This document shows positions 31,662 through 40,717 of a DNA stretch of 64,000 nucleotides, piece by piece (the first letter of the stretch is position 1; each line of letters begins with the position of its first letter). The translations under genes were made by a program, and so were the position numbers. The DNA is from Micromonospora_J zhanjiangensis (GTDB lineage Bacteria; Actinomycetota; Actinomycetes; Mycobacteriales; Micromonosporaceae): assembly GCF_042650605.1 (NCBI RefSeq), contig NZ_JBHSBN010000007.1:248001-312000 (forward strand), read 5' to 3'. A model generated the notes under the pieces. That model had not been told where the DNA came from. It did not search any database and saw only the letters and a program-made list of their open reading frames with translations.

Positions 31662-32570
31662 TTAGAGGCGGGAGTCGAATTCGGTGGTGCCGGGGGAGGA
31701 CGCGTCGGTGGGGAGGCGGCGGCGGGCGGTGAGGTCGCCGTAGAGGGCCCAGCGCAGGAAGTCGGTCATGGTGCGGACGATCTGGTCGAACGCCCGGCGG
31801 CCGGGGGCCAGGTAACCGCCGTGGTCGCCGCGGGTCACCGTCAGGAACGCCTTGGGCCAGGGGACCTGGTTGAACGCCGCCCGCCCCCGGCTGATCGGTA
31901 CGGTCCCGTCGGCGTTGCCGTGCACGAACAGCATCTTCGCGGTGGGGCCGCCGAACGACGAGCCGGTCATCCCGGCGCCGGCGATGACGATGCCGGCCCG
32001 CAGCTGCGCGGCGTGGCCGGCGCTGAACAGGCCGGCGGTGGTGTAGCCACCGGCCGAGTGCCCGGCCGCGGCGAGCCGGGTCGGGTCGAGATGCCCCGCG
32101 AAGGGGTCGCTGGGTACGTCGTTCAGCCGCAGCACCTGCTGGACGACCTGCCACGCGTCGGCCGGCTGGTTGCGGATGTCGGCGCGGCTGAACTGGCCGG
32201 CCCGCCGGTTGGTGTGCGGGTAGGCGGGGGCCGCTACCACGAAGCCGGCGGCGGCCCAGCGACTGGTCAGCTGCCCGTGCATCTCGGGCAGGCTGTGCAA
32301 CCCGTGGCTGAACAGGACCAGCGGGAACCGTCCGGCCGCGATCGGGGCATTCTGGACGGTACGCCCGTTCGACGCAGCGCGGTTGACCGGATACCAGACC
32401 GTGGTGGGCAGTGGCCGTCCGGGCCCACGGGCCAGGCGCAGCGTGCGGACGCCGACGGCATACGTGCCCTCCTGGGCGGTGGAGACCCGGGTGACCGGTG
32501 TGGACGCCACCACCGGCTGTCCGCAGCCGCTCAGTACGGCCGCCACCAGCAGACCCAACAATCCCCGCAT
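31662..32570 (-). CDS. Lipoprotein alpha/beta-hydrolase, copy B (paralogue)
   Basis: A 302-residue paralogue of the neighbouring hydrolase. It starts MRGLLGLLVAAVL with lipobox LSGC, then shares with copy A the stretches TVWYPVN/TIWYPAT, FSHGLHSLPEMHGQL, RWAAAGFVVAAPAYPHTN, AAGHSAGGYTT and DFLRWALYGD. Nucleophile Ser and late His (RGDHGGYLA) are intact, so both copies look active. The start is ATG 32570; a GTG at 32588 is also possible. The tail-to-tail orientation means the copies did not arise by simple tandem duplication, or that one was later inverted. Confidence 0.77.
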   Translation of the reverse strand: MRGLLGLLVAAVLSGCGQPVVASTPVTRVSTAQEGTYAVGVRTLRLARGPGRPLPTTVWYPVNRAASNGRTVQNAPIAAGRFPLVLFSHGLHSLPEMHGQLTSRWAAAGFVVAAPAYPHTNRRAGQFSRADIRNQPADAWQVVQQVLRLNDVPSDPFAGHLDPTRLAAAGHSAGGYTTAGLFSAGHAAQLRAGIVIAGAGMTGSSFGGPTAKMLFVHGNADGTVPISRGRAAFNQVPWPKAFLTVTRGDHGGYLAPGRRAFDQIVRTMTDFLRWALYGDLTARRRLPTDASSPGTTEFDSRL

Positions 32571-32761
32571 CGACCGACCAGCCCGCACACCATCGACGGT
32601 AGGCGGGCCGGGTCGTCCTGCCGCCAGCTTTCCGGTTGTCGTCGATCGGCCACGTGGCCGGTTTACCGAGCAGGTCCACCCGACCACGCCCGGTATCCGA
32701 CCAGGTATCCCGGGCATCCACGGGCGGCGCGGCCGACCCCTCGTTGGCTATGGTCGTGCCC

Positions 32762-32929
32762 ATGTCTGACGAATACGCCGACCCGAGCGGCAACACCGAG
32801 GCGTTCCGCGCCTTCGCGCACACCCCGGAGACCGCCCCGCGGCAACCCTCGAAACTGCCCCTGTTGATCGGTGTCGCCGTGGCGGCGGTGCTGGTCGTCG
32901 CCGTGCTGGCCTGGTTCGTCCTGTCCTGA
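32762..32929 (+). CDS. Small single-span membrane protein, 55 residues
   Basis: ATG 32762 encodes a short acidic N-terminus (MSDEYADPSGNTEAF) and one C-terminal membrane helix, LPLLIGVAVAAVLVVAVLAW, ending almost at once in FVLS. Tail-anchored topology is likely. Function unknown. The gene lies 191 bp from the divergent hydrolase copy B and just before convergent DUF6104. Codon use matches real genes of the region, which supports it despite the small size. Confidence 0.6.
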   Translation: MSDEYADPSGNTEAFRAFAHTPETAPRQPSKLPLLIGVAVAAVLVVAVLAWFVLS

Positions 32930-33003
32930 CCGGTACGCCCGGGCACGAACCGGGCCGGACCGTCCCCACCAGCCGGCGCCGGTACGCCGCAGCCGGTGGG
33001 CGG

Positions 33004-33183
33004 TCAGTCCTCGTCCTCGTCGTCGAGCCGGGCCAGCCAGGTGGCGAACCGCTCGACCGGCGTCTCGAAGTCGGGGTTGAGGTCGACGAAGTCCCGCAGC
33101 CGGGCACCGAGCCATTCCAGGGTGACCGACTCGTCCCCGCGTCGGTCGACGAGTTCCTCGATGCCACGATCGGTGAAGTACAT
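33004..33183 (-). CDS. DUF6104 family small protein, 59 residues
   Basis: The reverse strand encodes MYFTDRGIEELVDRRGDESV and continues through TLEWLGARLRDFVDLNPDFE to an acidic DDEDED end. This matches the small actinobacterial DUF6104 family (MYFTDRGIEEL start). ATG 33183 has a GAGGAGA site at 7 nt. It lies directly downstream of kgd on the same strand, with a strong hairpin between them, so it may need its own promoter or readthrough. Function unknown; predicted mixed helical and soluble. Confidence 0.78.
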   Translation of the reverse strand: MYFTDRGIEELVDRRGDESVTLEWLGARLRDFVDLNPDFETPVERFATWLARLDDEDED

Positions 33184-33204
33184 GCCGTTCTCCTCGCTAC
33201 GGTA

Positions 33205-33241
33205 CGGCTCCGTCCGGTGACGAGGTCACCGGACGGAGCCG
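33205..33241. terminator. 17-bp perfect hairpin terminator after kgd
   Basis: Arms 33205-33221 and 33225-33241 pair perfectly with a 3-nt GAG loop, 26 bp beyond the kgd stop and just upstream of the DUF6104 ribosome site on the same strand. Confidence 0.83.
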
Positions 33242-33266
33242 CGATCCCGTTCGATCCACCACCCGG

Positions 33267-36200
33267 TCAGGGCCGGGGCAGGGCCGCCTCGATCAACGCG
33301 GACTGCTCGGCCTCGTGCATCTTGGCCGAGCCCACCGCCGGCGCGGCGGCCGACGGACGCGAGATCCGCCGCAGCCGTACGCCCTCCAGGTGCTCCAGCA
33401 GGTTGAGCGCGATGAACGACCAGGCGCCCTGGTTGGCCGGCTCCTCCTGCACCCAGGCGAAGTCCTCCGCGTCGGGGAACTCGGCCAGCGCCGCGCGGAC
33501 CTCGTCCACCGGCAGCGGGTAGAGCTGCTCCACCCGGACGATGGCGGTGTCGGTGATGCCCCGCTCGGCCCGGGCCTGGACCAGGTCGTAGTAGATCTTG
33601 CCCGTGCAGAGCAGGACCCGCTTCACCGACTCGGGCTTGAGGCCCGACGTGTCCCGCAGCACCGGCTGGAAGGTGCCGCCGGTGAAGTCCTCCACGTCGG
33701 AGACGCAGAGCTTGTGGCGCAGCAGCGACTTCGGGGTGAAGACCACCAGCGGCTTGCGCTTGGGTGAGAGCGCCTGCCGCCGCAGCAGGTGGAAGTAGTT
33801 GGCCGGGGTGGTCGGGATGGCCACCCGCATGTTGTCCTCGGCACACATCTGCAGGAACCGCTCCGGCCGCCCGGAGGTGTGGTCCGGCCCCTGCCCCTCG
33901 TGGCCGTGCGGCAGCAGCAGGGTGACCGCGGACTTCTGGCCCCACTTCACCTCGCCGGACGAGACGAACTCGTCCAGCACCGACTGCGCCCCGTTGACGA
34001 AGTCGCCGAACTGGGCCTCCCAGCACACCAGCGCGTCGGGGTTCTCCACCGAGTAGCCGTACTCGAAGCCCATCGCCGCGTACTCGGACAGCAGCGAGTC
34101 GTGCACGAAGAACCGGCCGTGGTCACCGGCCAGGGTCGACAGTGGCACGTGCTCCTCGCCGGTACGCGCGTCCACCACCACCGCGTGCCGCTGGACGAAG
34201 GTGCCGCGGCGGGAGTCCTGACCGGCGAGCCGGACGGTGACCCCGTCGCGCAGCAGCGAACCGAAGGCGATGATCTCGCCGAACGCCCAGTCGATGTTGC
34301 CCTCGACGGACATCTTGGCCCGCTTGTCCAGCAGTTGCTGGAGCCGCTTGTGCGGGGTGAAGCCGTCCGGCAGCGACACGTGCGCGTCGCCGACCGCACG
34401 GACCACGGCGGCGTCCACCGCGGTCTCGACCTCGGGCTCCGGCTCCGGCTCGTGGCGCGGCCGGCTGGGCCGCTTGCCGGCCGACCCGTTGGCGTCCCGG
34501 GTGGCCTTGAAGACCCGTTCCAGCTGCGCCTGGAAGTCCCGCAGCAACTCCTCGGCGTCCTCGACGGTGATGTCGCCGCGACCGATCAGTTCCTCGGTGT
34601 AGAGCTTCCGGACCGAGCGCTTCGCGTCGATGATCTGGTACATCCGCGGGTTGGACATCGACGGGTCGTCGCCCTCGTTGTGTCCCCGCCGGCGGTAGCA
34701 GACCATGTCGATGACGACGTCCTTGTTGAACGCCTGCCGGTACTCGAAGGCCAGCCGGGCGACCCGGACCACCGCCTCCGGGTCGTCGCCGTTGACGTGG
34801 AAGATCGGCGCCTGGATCATGCGCGCCACGTCGGTGCTGTAGAGGCTGGACCGGCTGTACTCCGGGGCGGTGGTGAAGCCGACCTGGTTGTTGACCACCA
34901 CGTGCACGGTCCCGCCGGTGCGGTAGCCGCGCAGCTGGGAGAGGTTGAGCGTCTCGGCCACCACGCCCTGACCGGCGAACGCCGCGTCGCCGTGCACCGC
35001 CACCGGCAGCACGGTGTAGCCCTCCAGCTTCAGGTCGATCCGGTCCTGCTTGGCCCGGACGATGCCCTCCATCACCGGGTCGACCGCCTCCAGGTGGGAC
35101 GGGTTGGCGGTGACCGACACCTTGATCGCGTGCTCGCCGTCCGGGGTGGTGAACTTGCCGGCCTGACCGAGGTGGTACTTCACGTCGCCCGAGCCCTGGG
35201 TCGAGCGCGGGTCGAGGTGCCCCTCGAACTCCGAGAAGATCTTCTCGTACGGCTTGCCGACGATGTTGGCCAGCACGTTCAGCCGACCCCGGTGCGCCAT
35301 CCCGATGACGACCTCGTCGAGCTGGGCCTCGGCGGACGCCTCCAGCACCTCGCCGAGCAGCGGGATCAGCGACTCGCCGCCCTCCAGCGAGAACCGCTTC
35401 TGGCCGACGTACTTGGTCTGCAGGAAGGTCTCGAACGCCTCGGCGGCGTTGAGCCGGTTCAGCACGTGCTTCTGCGCGCCCGTCTCCGGCTTCTCGTACT
35501 TGCGCTCTATCCGCTCCTGGATCCAGCGGCGTTCCTCCGGATCCTGGATGTGCATGTACTCGATGCCGATCCGCCGGCAGTACGAGTCACGCAGCACGCC
35601 GAGCACCGACCGCAGCTTCATCCGGGGCTTGCCGGCGAACCCGGCCACCGCGAAGGTCCGGTCCAGGTCCCACAGGGTCAGGCCGTGCTCCAGCACGTCC
35701 AGGTCCGGATGCTTACGGATCTTGAACTCGAGCGGGTCGGTGTCGGCCATCAGGTGCCCGCGCACCCGGTACGCGTGGATCAGCTCGTGCACCCGGGCGG
35801 TCTTGTTGATCTGGCCCTCGGAGGTGACCGCCACGTCGCGGACCCAGCGGACCGGCTCGTACGGGATCCGCAGCGAGGTGAAGATCTGGTCGTAGAAGCC
35901 GTGCTCGCCGAGCAGCAGCTCGTGCATGACCTTCAGATATTCGCCGGACTGGGCGCCCTGGATGATCCGGTGGTCGTAGGTGCTGGTCAGCGTGATGATC
36001 TTGCTGACCGCGAGGTCGGCGAGGGTCTCCTCGGACATCCCGGCGTACGGGGCCGGGTACTCCATCGCGCCGACGCCGATGATGGTGCCCTGGCCGACCA
36101 TCAACCGCGGCTGCGAGTGCACGGTGCCGATGCCGCCCGGATTGGTCAGCGAGATCGTCGCGCCGGTGTGGTCCTCCATGGTCAGCTCGTTGCGCCGGGC

Positions 36201-36989
36201 CCGGCGGACGATGTCCTCGTACGCCTGCCAGAACTGGCGGAAGTCCATCTGCTCGCACGCCTTGATCGACGGCACCACCAGGTTGCGCGAGCCGTCCGAC
36301 TTGACCAGGTCGATCGCGATGCCGAGGTTGACGTGCTCGGGCCGGCGGATCACCGGCTTGCCGTCCGCCTCGCCGAACGAGTTGTTCATCTCCGGGTGCG
36401 CGGCCAACGCCCTGACCATGGCGTACCCGATGAGGTGGGTGAAGCTCACCTTGCCGCCGCGGCCGCGGGCCAGGTGGTTGTTGATCACGATCCGGTTGTC
36501 GACCAGCAGCTTGGCCGGCACCGCCCGGACGCTGGTCGCGGTCGGTACGGCCAGCGACGCGTCCATGTTCTGCACGATCTTGGCGGCCACCCCGCGCAGC
36601 GGTACGGTCTGCGCGCCGGTCGCGGCGGGCGTACCCGGGGTGGTGGCCTTGCGGTCGGCGGCCGCGGCCTTCGGTGCAGCCTTCGGCGCGGCGGGGGCCT
36701 TCGGGGCCGGCTGGGCCTTGGCCGGCGCGGCGGCGGACTTACCGGCCGCCGGCTCGGTGCCGGTCTTCGGAGCCGCCTTCGGCGCGCCGCCGTCGGCGCC
36801 CTTGGCCGGGGCCGTTGCCGGGGCCGGTTTCTGCTCGTTGACCGGACGGTAGTCCGCGAAGAAGTCGTGCCAGGCCGAGTCGACGCTGCTGGGGTCGGCG
36901 AGGTAGCGCTGGTACATCTCCTCGACGATCCACTCGTTCGGGCCGAAACCCGCCAGTGGGTTTTCCTGGGAAGTCTGCTGGGTCGACAC
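33267..36989 (-). CDS. kgd: Multifunctional 2-oxoglutarate decarboxylase/dehydrogenase (Kgd/OdhA)
   Basis: A 1240-residue TCA-cycle enzyme fusing an E2-like succinyltransferase domain to a thiamine-diphosphate E1 domain. Order: N-terminal helical segment (NPLAGFGPNEWIVEEMYQRY), an Ala/Pro/Lys-rich linker (about 50-115), the acyltransferase domain with TSTYDHRIIQGAQSGEYL, then the E1 part with the ThDP motif HGDAAFAGQGVVAETLNLS and QNLGEPYE-like transketolase regions, ending near ALPRP. This architecture is typical of actinobacteria, where GarA-type FHA proteins inhibit the E1 activity. GTG 36989 starts MSTQQTSQENPLAGF. Monocistronic; a strong terminator follows. Confidence 0.95.
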   Translation of the reverse strand: MSTQQTSQENPLAGFGPNEWIVEEMYQRYLADPSSVDSAWHDFFADYRPVNEQKPAPATAPAKGADGGAPKAAPKTGTEPAAGKSAAAPAKAQPAPKAPAAPKAAPKAAAADRKATTPGTPAATGAQTVPLRGVAAKIVQNMDASLAVPTATSVRAVPAKLLVDNRIVINNHLARGRGGKVSFTHLIGYAMVRALAAHPEMNNSFGEADGKPVIRRPEHVNLGIAIDLVKSDGSRNLVVPSIKACEQMDFRQFWQAYEDIVRRARRNELTMEDHTGATISLTNPGGIGTVHSQPRLMVGQGTIIGVGAMEYPAPYAGMSEETLADLAVSKIITLTSTYDHRIIQGAQSGEYLKVMHELLLGEHGFYDQIFTSLRIPYEPVRWVRDVAVTSEGQINKTARVHELIHAYRVRGHLMADTDPLEFKIRKHPDLDVLEHGLTLWDLDRTFAVAGFAGKPRMKLRSVLGVLRDSYCRRIGIEYMHIQDPEERRWIQERIERKYEKPETGAQKHVLNRLNAAEAFETFLQTKYVGQKRFSLEGGESLIPLLGEVLEASAEAQLDEVVIGMAHRGRLNVLANIVGKPYEKIFSEFEGHLDPRSTQGSGDVKYHLGQAGKFTTPDGEHAIKVSVTANPSHLEAVDPVMEGIVRAKQDRIDLKLEGYTVLPVAVHGDAAFAGQGVVAETLNLSQLRGYRTGGTVHVVVNNQVGFTTAPEYSRSSLYSTDVARMIQAPIFHVNGDDPEAVVRVARLAFEYRQAFNKDVVIDMVCYRRRGHNEGDDPSMSNPRMYQIIDAKRSVRKLYTEELIGRGDITVEDAEELLRDFQAQLERVFKATRDANGSAGKRPSRPRHEPEPEPEVETAVDAAVVRAVGDAHVSLPDGFTPHKRLQQLLDKRAKMSVEGNIDWAFGEIIAFGSLLRDGVTVRLAGQDSRRGTFVQRHAVVVDARTGEEHVPLSTLAGDHGRFFVHDSLLSEYAAMGFEYGYSVENPDALVCWEAQFGDFVNGAQSVLDEFVSSGEVKWGQKSAVTLLLPHGHEGQGPDHTSGRPERFLQMCAEDNMRVAIPTTPANYFHLLRRQALSPKRKPLVVFTPKSLLRHKLCVSDVEDFTGGTFQPVLRDTSGLKPESVKRVLLCTGKIYYDLVQARAERGITDTAIVRVEQLYPLPVDEVRAALAEFPDAEDFAWVQEEPANQGAWSFIALNLLEHLEGVRLRRISRPSAAAPAVGSAKMHEAEQSALIEAALPRP

Positions 36990-37148
36990 GGCCAGTAATC
37001 GCCTCTTTCACGCGGTTCGTCATCTCACGCGGGCTGTCGCCACGGGTGGAGCTGGTCAGAAGACGCGTACCAGGCTACGCCGTGCCGATACCGGCGGCGT
37101 TTCCGCATCCGTCCCGTGTCGCGTCTCACAGCCTACGGCCGCGGTGGC

Positions 37149-37181
37149 CGGTCGGAGGGCGGTCGGACCGCCCCCCGACCG
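37149..37181. terminator. 15-bp hairpin terminator after the ABC operon
   Basis: Arms 37149-37163 and 37167-37181 pair with one A-C mismatch and a CGG loop, immediately beyond the stop of the ABC permease gene on the minus strand. Confidence 0.7.
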
Positions 37182-37189
37182 ACCGTGGC

Positions 37190-38026
37190 TCAGGAGATGT
37201 CCCGGGTCCGCACGATCATCGTGCCGACGAACCCGGTCACCACGGCGTACGCGATCAGCACGACCGCGCCCACCCACTGCGGTGGGTTACCGGGCAGTTC
37301 GGTGCCGCTGATCATGAGCTGGGAGGCGATCGATGGCACGATGACCTGTGCCTTGGAGATCCAGTCCCACTTCAGCCACTGCTGCAACAGGCTGAAGATG
37401 ATCCCGGCCGCCGCCGTCCCGACCAGGTAGAGCACCACGGCGGTGACGGTGGCGCCGATCTGGCTGCGGATCAGCACCCCGAAGCCGACCCCGAGGGTCC
37501 CCCACAGGACGTAGGCCAGCAGGTTGAGCAGGATCGGTCGGATCACTCCCCACTGGCCGAAGTGGTTGTCCACGTTCTCGGCGCCCAGGAAGATGATCGT
37601 GGCCGGGATGGTGAGCAGCGTGGTGATCAGCCAGGCGCCCGCGCCCATCAGCGCGGCGGCGACCAGCTTCCCGAGGATCACCGCGGTCCGGTGCGGGGTG
37701 GTCAGGAAGGTGGTGGTCGCGGTCTGGTGGTGGAACTCGTTGGTGACCACGATGATGCCGATCAGGGTCACGAAGAGCAGCCCGAAGAACTGGCCCGAGG
37801 TGTAGAGGTTGGCCGCCTGGTACAGCGTGTCGGCCGCGGCCCGGATCTGCTCGGCCTGCTCCGGGCTGGCGTTCGGCGGGACGTCGGTGGCCTGCTTGAA
37901 GATGAAGTGCGCGCTGACCGCGTTGACCAGGAAGGACAACGCGAGCAGCACGAAGGCGCCCAGGCCGAACAACCACCAGGTGTTGGTGGTACGGATCTTG
38001 AGCAACTCGGCTCGGACCAGCCTCAT
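37190..38026 (-). CDS. ABC-2 type transporter permease
   Basis: A 278-residue permease with about six membrane segments: an N-terminal helix (TTNTWWLFGLGAFVLLALSFL), a ~60-residue external loop, then clustered helices including FFGLLFVTLIGIIVVTNEF, LLNLLAYVLWGTLGVGFGVLI and a terminal WVGAVVLIAYAVVTGFVGTM. The N-terminal MRLVRAELLKIRTT is typical of ABC-2 permeases paired with drug/bacteriocin-type ATPases. Start ATG 38026 overlaps the ATPase gene stop at 38023 (ATGA), so both are made together. Exports an unknown substrate. Confidence 0.87.
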   Translation of the reverse strand: MRLVRAELLKIRTTNTWWLFGLGAFVLLALSFLVNAVSAHFIFKQATDVPPNASPEQAEQIRAAADTLYQAANLYTSGQFFGLLFVTLIGIIVVTNEFHHQTATTTFLTTPHRTAVILGKLVAAALMGAGAWLITTLLTIPATIIFLGAENVDNHFGQWGVIRPILLNLLAYVLWGTLGVGFGVLIRSQIGATVTAVVLYLVGTAAAGIIFSLLQQWLKWDWISKAQVIVPSIASQLMISGTELPGNPPQWVGAVVLIAYAVVTGFVGTMIVRTRDIS

Positions 38027-38958
38027 CGGATCTCCGCCTTTCCGGCCGTCAGCTCCAGGAAGACACCTTCCAGGTCGGGGCGCTCGGTGGTCAGCTCGTG
38101 CAGTTCGACCCGGGCGGCCAGCGCGGCCTTGCCGATGGCCGGCGCGTCCGCCCCGGCGACCAACAGGGCGCCCTCCGCGCCGGGGGTCACCGTCGCGTTG
38201 ATCGCGGTCAGCGCGGTGGTCAGCTCCTCGACCTGCGGGGTGCGCACCCGGACCTGGGCGCCGTGCTGCATCGACCCGAGCACCTCGGTCACCGTGCCCT
38301 GCCGGACCAGCTTCCCGGCCGCGATGATCACCACGTCGTCGGCGAGCAGCTGCATCTCGGAGAGCAGGTGGCTGGAGACCAGCACGGTCCGCCCCTCGGC
38401 GGCCAGGTTCTTGAGGAAACCGCGCATCCAGCGGATGCCCTCGGGGTCGAGTCCGTTGGCCGGCTCGTCGAGGATCAGCACCCGCGGGTCGCCGAGCATC
38501 GCGGCCGCGATGCCGAGCCGCTGCTTCATGCCGAGCGAGTAGCCCTTGAACTTGCGCTTGGCGGCCGGGGCCAGCCCGACCAGCTCCAGCGCCTCGTCCG
38601 CCCGCCGCCTGGGCAGCCCGGCTGCGGCGCAGATCACCCGCAGGTGGTTGATGCCGGTCCGGCCCTTGTGCGCGCTGGACGCCTCCAGGATCGCGCCGAC
38701 CTGCCGCAGCGGGTCGGACAGGTCGGCGTAGCGCCGGCCACCGATGGTGGCGGTCCCGCCGGACGGGGTCACCAGGTTGAGCAGCATCCGCAGCGTGGTC
38801 GTCTTACCCGCGCCGTTCGGACCCAGGAAGCCGGTCACCCGGCCCGGCTCGACGGTGAACGACAGATTGTCGACCGCTCTCAGGTTCTTGTACTGCTTTG
38901 TCAGGCCGGCGACGACGATCCTGCCGTCCCCGGCCGTGGGGCTGCGCCCGTCGGACAT
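38023..38958 (-). CDS. ABC transporter ATP-binding protein (CcmA/DrrA-like)
   Basis: A 311-residue ATPase for the adjacent permease. Walker A is GPNGAGKTTT (near 45-54), the Q-loop precedes EASSAHKGRTG, the signature is YSLGMKQRLGIAAAML, Walker B LILDEPANGLDPEG, and the switch His in VSSHLLSEM. The C-terminal ~90 residues form the extension common to DrrA-like exporters. First gene of the two-gene operon; start GTG/ATG near 38958 is preceded by GGAGCGAGA-like purines. Substrates of this class include antibiotics and lipids, but none can be named here. Confidence 0.9.
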   Translation of the reverse strand: MSDGRSPTAGDGRIVVAGLTKQYKNLRAVDNLSFTVEPGRVTGFLGPNGAGKTTTLRMLLNLVTPSGGTATIGGRRYADLSDPLRQVGAILEASSAHKGRTGINHLRVICAAAGLPRRRADEALELVGLAPAAKRKFKGYSLGMKQRLGIAAAMLGDPRVLILDEPANGLDPEGIRWMRGFLKNLAAEGRTVLVSSHLLSEMQLLADDVVIIAAGKLVRQGTVTEVLGSMQHGAQVRVRTPQVEELTTALTAINATVTPGAEGALLVAGADAPAIGKAALAARVELHELTTERPDLEGVFLELTAGKAEIR

Positions 38959-39142
38959 CTCGCTCCTTCAGTGGACGGCGCCACCGGACGGTCGCGCCGT
39001 TGCACAGCGTGACGGTTCCGGGGTGCCGCGGTCAATCCGGCTGGATGCGGAACCCGGTCTCATCCCCGGGCCGGACCCGCTCATCCCCGAGCAGGACGGC
39101 GCCGGTGGGCGAGGGCGCCCGTACGGGACGTGACGTGGATGG

Positions 39143-39805
39143 TCAGACCGCGATCCAGGTGGCCCGGGCGTGGCCGAGTCGGCTGCCGTCCGCGCCGTAC
39201 AGGGTGGAGTGGGCGAGCGCCTTGCGGCCGTCGGTGCCCAGCAGGCGCCCGGTCACCACGCACTCGTCGCCGGGCGCCGGCACGGCCTCGACCACCGCCG
39301 CGATCCGGCCCAGCACGTACGGCCGGCCCGCGCCGAGGACCGCCCAGCCGCCGGGGCAGTCCAGGGCCGCCCAGACCGTCTCGCGCGTCACGTCGGCCGG
39401 GGCGCGGAACGGCGCGGCGGTCCGACCGTCCGGCAGCCGGCCCGGGAAGATCCGTAACCCGTCGGGGTGCTCCGGGCCGCAGACGTAGCAGGTCGGGAAG
39501 GGGTGGTCGACGAAACCGGGGTAGTCGGCCGACGCCTCGACCGCCGTCGCCCGGGGCACCGTGGGCACCGTCGCGTCGAACGGCTCGACCCGGCGTACCT
39601 CGGCCACCAGTTCGCCGTCGGGGTCGCGTACCTCGGTGGTGTCGGCACCGGCGACGACGGTGAGCGGCGTGGCCAGCGGCGGCGGCCGGCGCAGGGTGAC
39701 CTCGGCCGGCCCGGTGCCGGCGGGCGGCGCGGCGGCGAAGATCCCGGCCGCGTACCCGCCGTTGCCGGAGTTCGGCGGTCCGTTGAAACGCGCTTCCACG
39801 ATCAT
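39143..39805 (-). CDS. Probable hotdog-fold/thioesterase-like protein
   Basis: A 220-residue protein of uncertain family. N-terminal ARFNGPPNSGNGGYAAGI, a central FPTCYVCGPEHPDGLRIFPG and the C-terminal LAHSTLYGADGSRLGHARATWI agree with a double-hotdog, thioesterase-like protein found in actinomycetes. The Cys-x2-Cys in TCYVCG is striking and invariant-looking. ATG 39805 is preceded by AGGG; GTG 39811 is an alternative. No signal peptide. It is divergent from olsB and separated from the ABC operon. Function is not assigned. Confidence 0.58.
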   Translation of the reverse strand: MIVEARFNGPPNSGNGGYAAGIFAAAPPAGTGPAEVTLRRPPPLATPLTVVAGADTTEVRDPDGELVAEVRRVEPFDATVPTVPRATAVEASADYPGFVDHPFPTCYVCGPEHPDGLRIFPGRLPDGRTAAPFRAPADVTRETVWAALDCPGGWAVLGAGRPYVLGRIAAVVEAVPAPGDECVVTGRLLGTDGRKALAHSTLYGADGSRLGHARATWIAV

Positions 39806-39922
39806 GGGCACACCCTATGGGAGGTGCCCCGGCAGGCCCGGCGCACCGGCGTTCATCCGATCGACACCCGGTCCACCGGCGGCCGACACCCCACCGGCAG
39901 CGGGCCGCTCTACACAGAATCC

Positions 39923-40717
39923 ATGGCAGTTCTCCTCACCGCTCCCGCACCCACCGGCACCAGCGGTTACACCCTGCTGATCGCCGACGACGACGCACAG
40001 GTCGCCGCCGCGCAGCGGCTGCGCCACCAGGTCTTCGCCGAGGAACTCGGCGCCACCCTGCACACCCTCCGGTCGGGCCTGGACATCGACCCCTTCGACG
40101 AGCACTGCGACCACCTGCTGGTCCGCGACGACAGCACCGGACAGGTGGTCGGCACCTACCGGATGCTGCCGCCGGACCGGGTCGGCCGGGCCGGCGGCCG
40201 GTACGCCGAGGCCGAGTTCGACCTGACCGCCCTGCGCCCGCTCACCGACCAACTGGTGGAGATCGGCCGGTCCTGCGTGCACCCCGAGCACCGGTCCGGC
40301 GCCGTGATCAACCTGATGTGGGCCGGCATCGCCCGCTACCTGCACCTGCGTGGTCTGCGGTGGCTCGGCGGCTGCGCCTCAGTCCCGCTGGACGACGGCG
40401 GGACGACCGCCGCCGGCGTGTGGGACCGGTTCGCCACCCGGCACCTGTCACCGCCGGCGCTGCGGGTCCGCCCCGGCCGACCCTGGCTCGCCGAGCCGGC
40501 CGGCGCGGCGGCGGTGTCGGCCCGGCTCGCGGCCGGCGCGGACGCCCCACGGGTCGGCGTACCGGCCCTGCTCAAGGGTTACCTGCGGCTCGGCGCCTGG
40601 GTCTGCGGCGAACCGGCGTACGACCCCGACTTCGACGTCGCCGACTTCTACGTCCTGCTCTCAATGGACCGGATGCACCCCCGCTACCGCCGGCACTTCC
40701 TGGGGGAGGAGTCGTGA
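39923..40717 (+). CDS. olsB: Ornithine-acyl-ACP N-acyltransferase-like protein
   Basis: OlsB transfers a 3-hydroxyacyl group from acyl-ACP to the alpha-amino group of ornithine, giving lyso-ornithine lipid. The 264-residue protein has the family's GNAT-like pattern: LRHQVFAEELGATL, DPFDEHCDHLLVRD, GTYRMLPP, EAEFDLTAL, EIGRSCVHPEHRSGAVINLMW and GCASVPL. ATG 39923 is the conserved start. The neighbouring PlsC-like gene overlaps its stop (GTGA), as in the known olsBA pairs. Homologues with this arrangement also occur in hemolysin-type acyltransferases, so the ornithine substrate is inferred. Confidence 0.77.
   Translation: MAVLLTAPAPTGTSGYTLLIADDDAQVAAAQRLRHQVFAEELGATLHTLRSGLDIDPFDEHCDHLLVRDDSTGQVVGTYRMLPPDRVGRAGGRYAEAEFDLTALRPLTDQLVEIGRSCVHPEHRSGAVINLMWAGIARYLHLRGLRWLGGCASVPLDDGGTTAAGVWDRFATRHLSPPALRVRPGRPWLAEPAGAAAVSARLAAGADAPRVGVPALLKGYLRLGAWVCGEPAYDPDFDVADFYVLLSMDRMHPRYRRHFLGEES

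Noticed and set aside
33789..36998. 1069-codon open frame opposite kgd
   Set aside because: It is an antisense shadow created by the strong GC3 bias of kgd; its translation shows no domain and is dominated by Arg, His, Gly and Asp.
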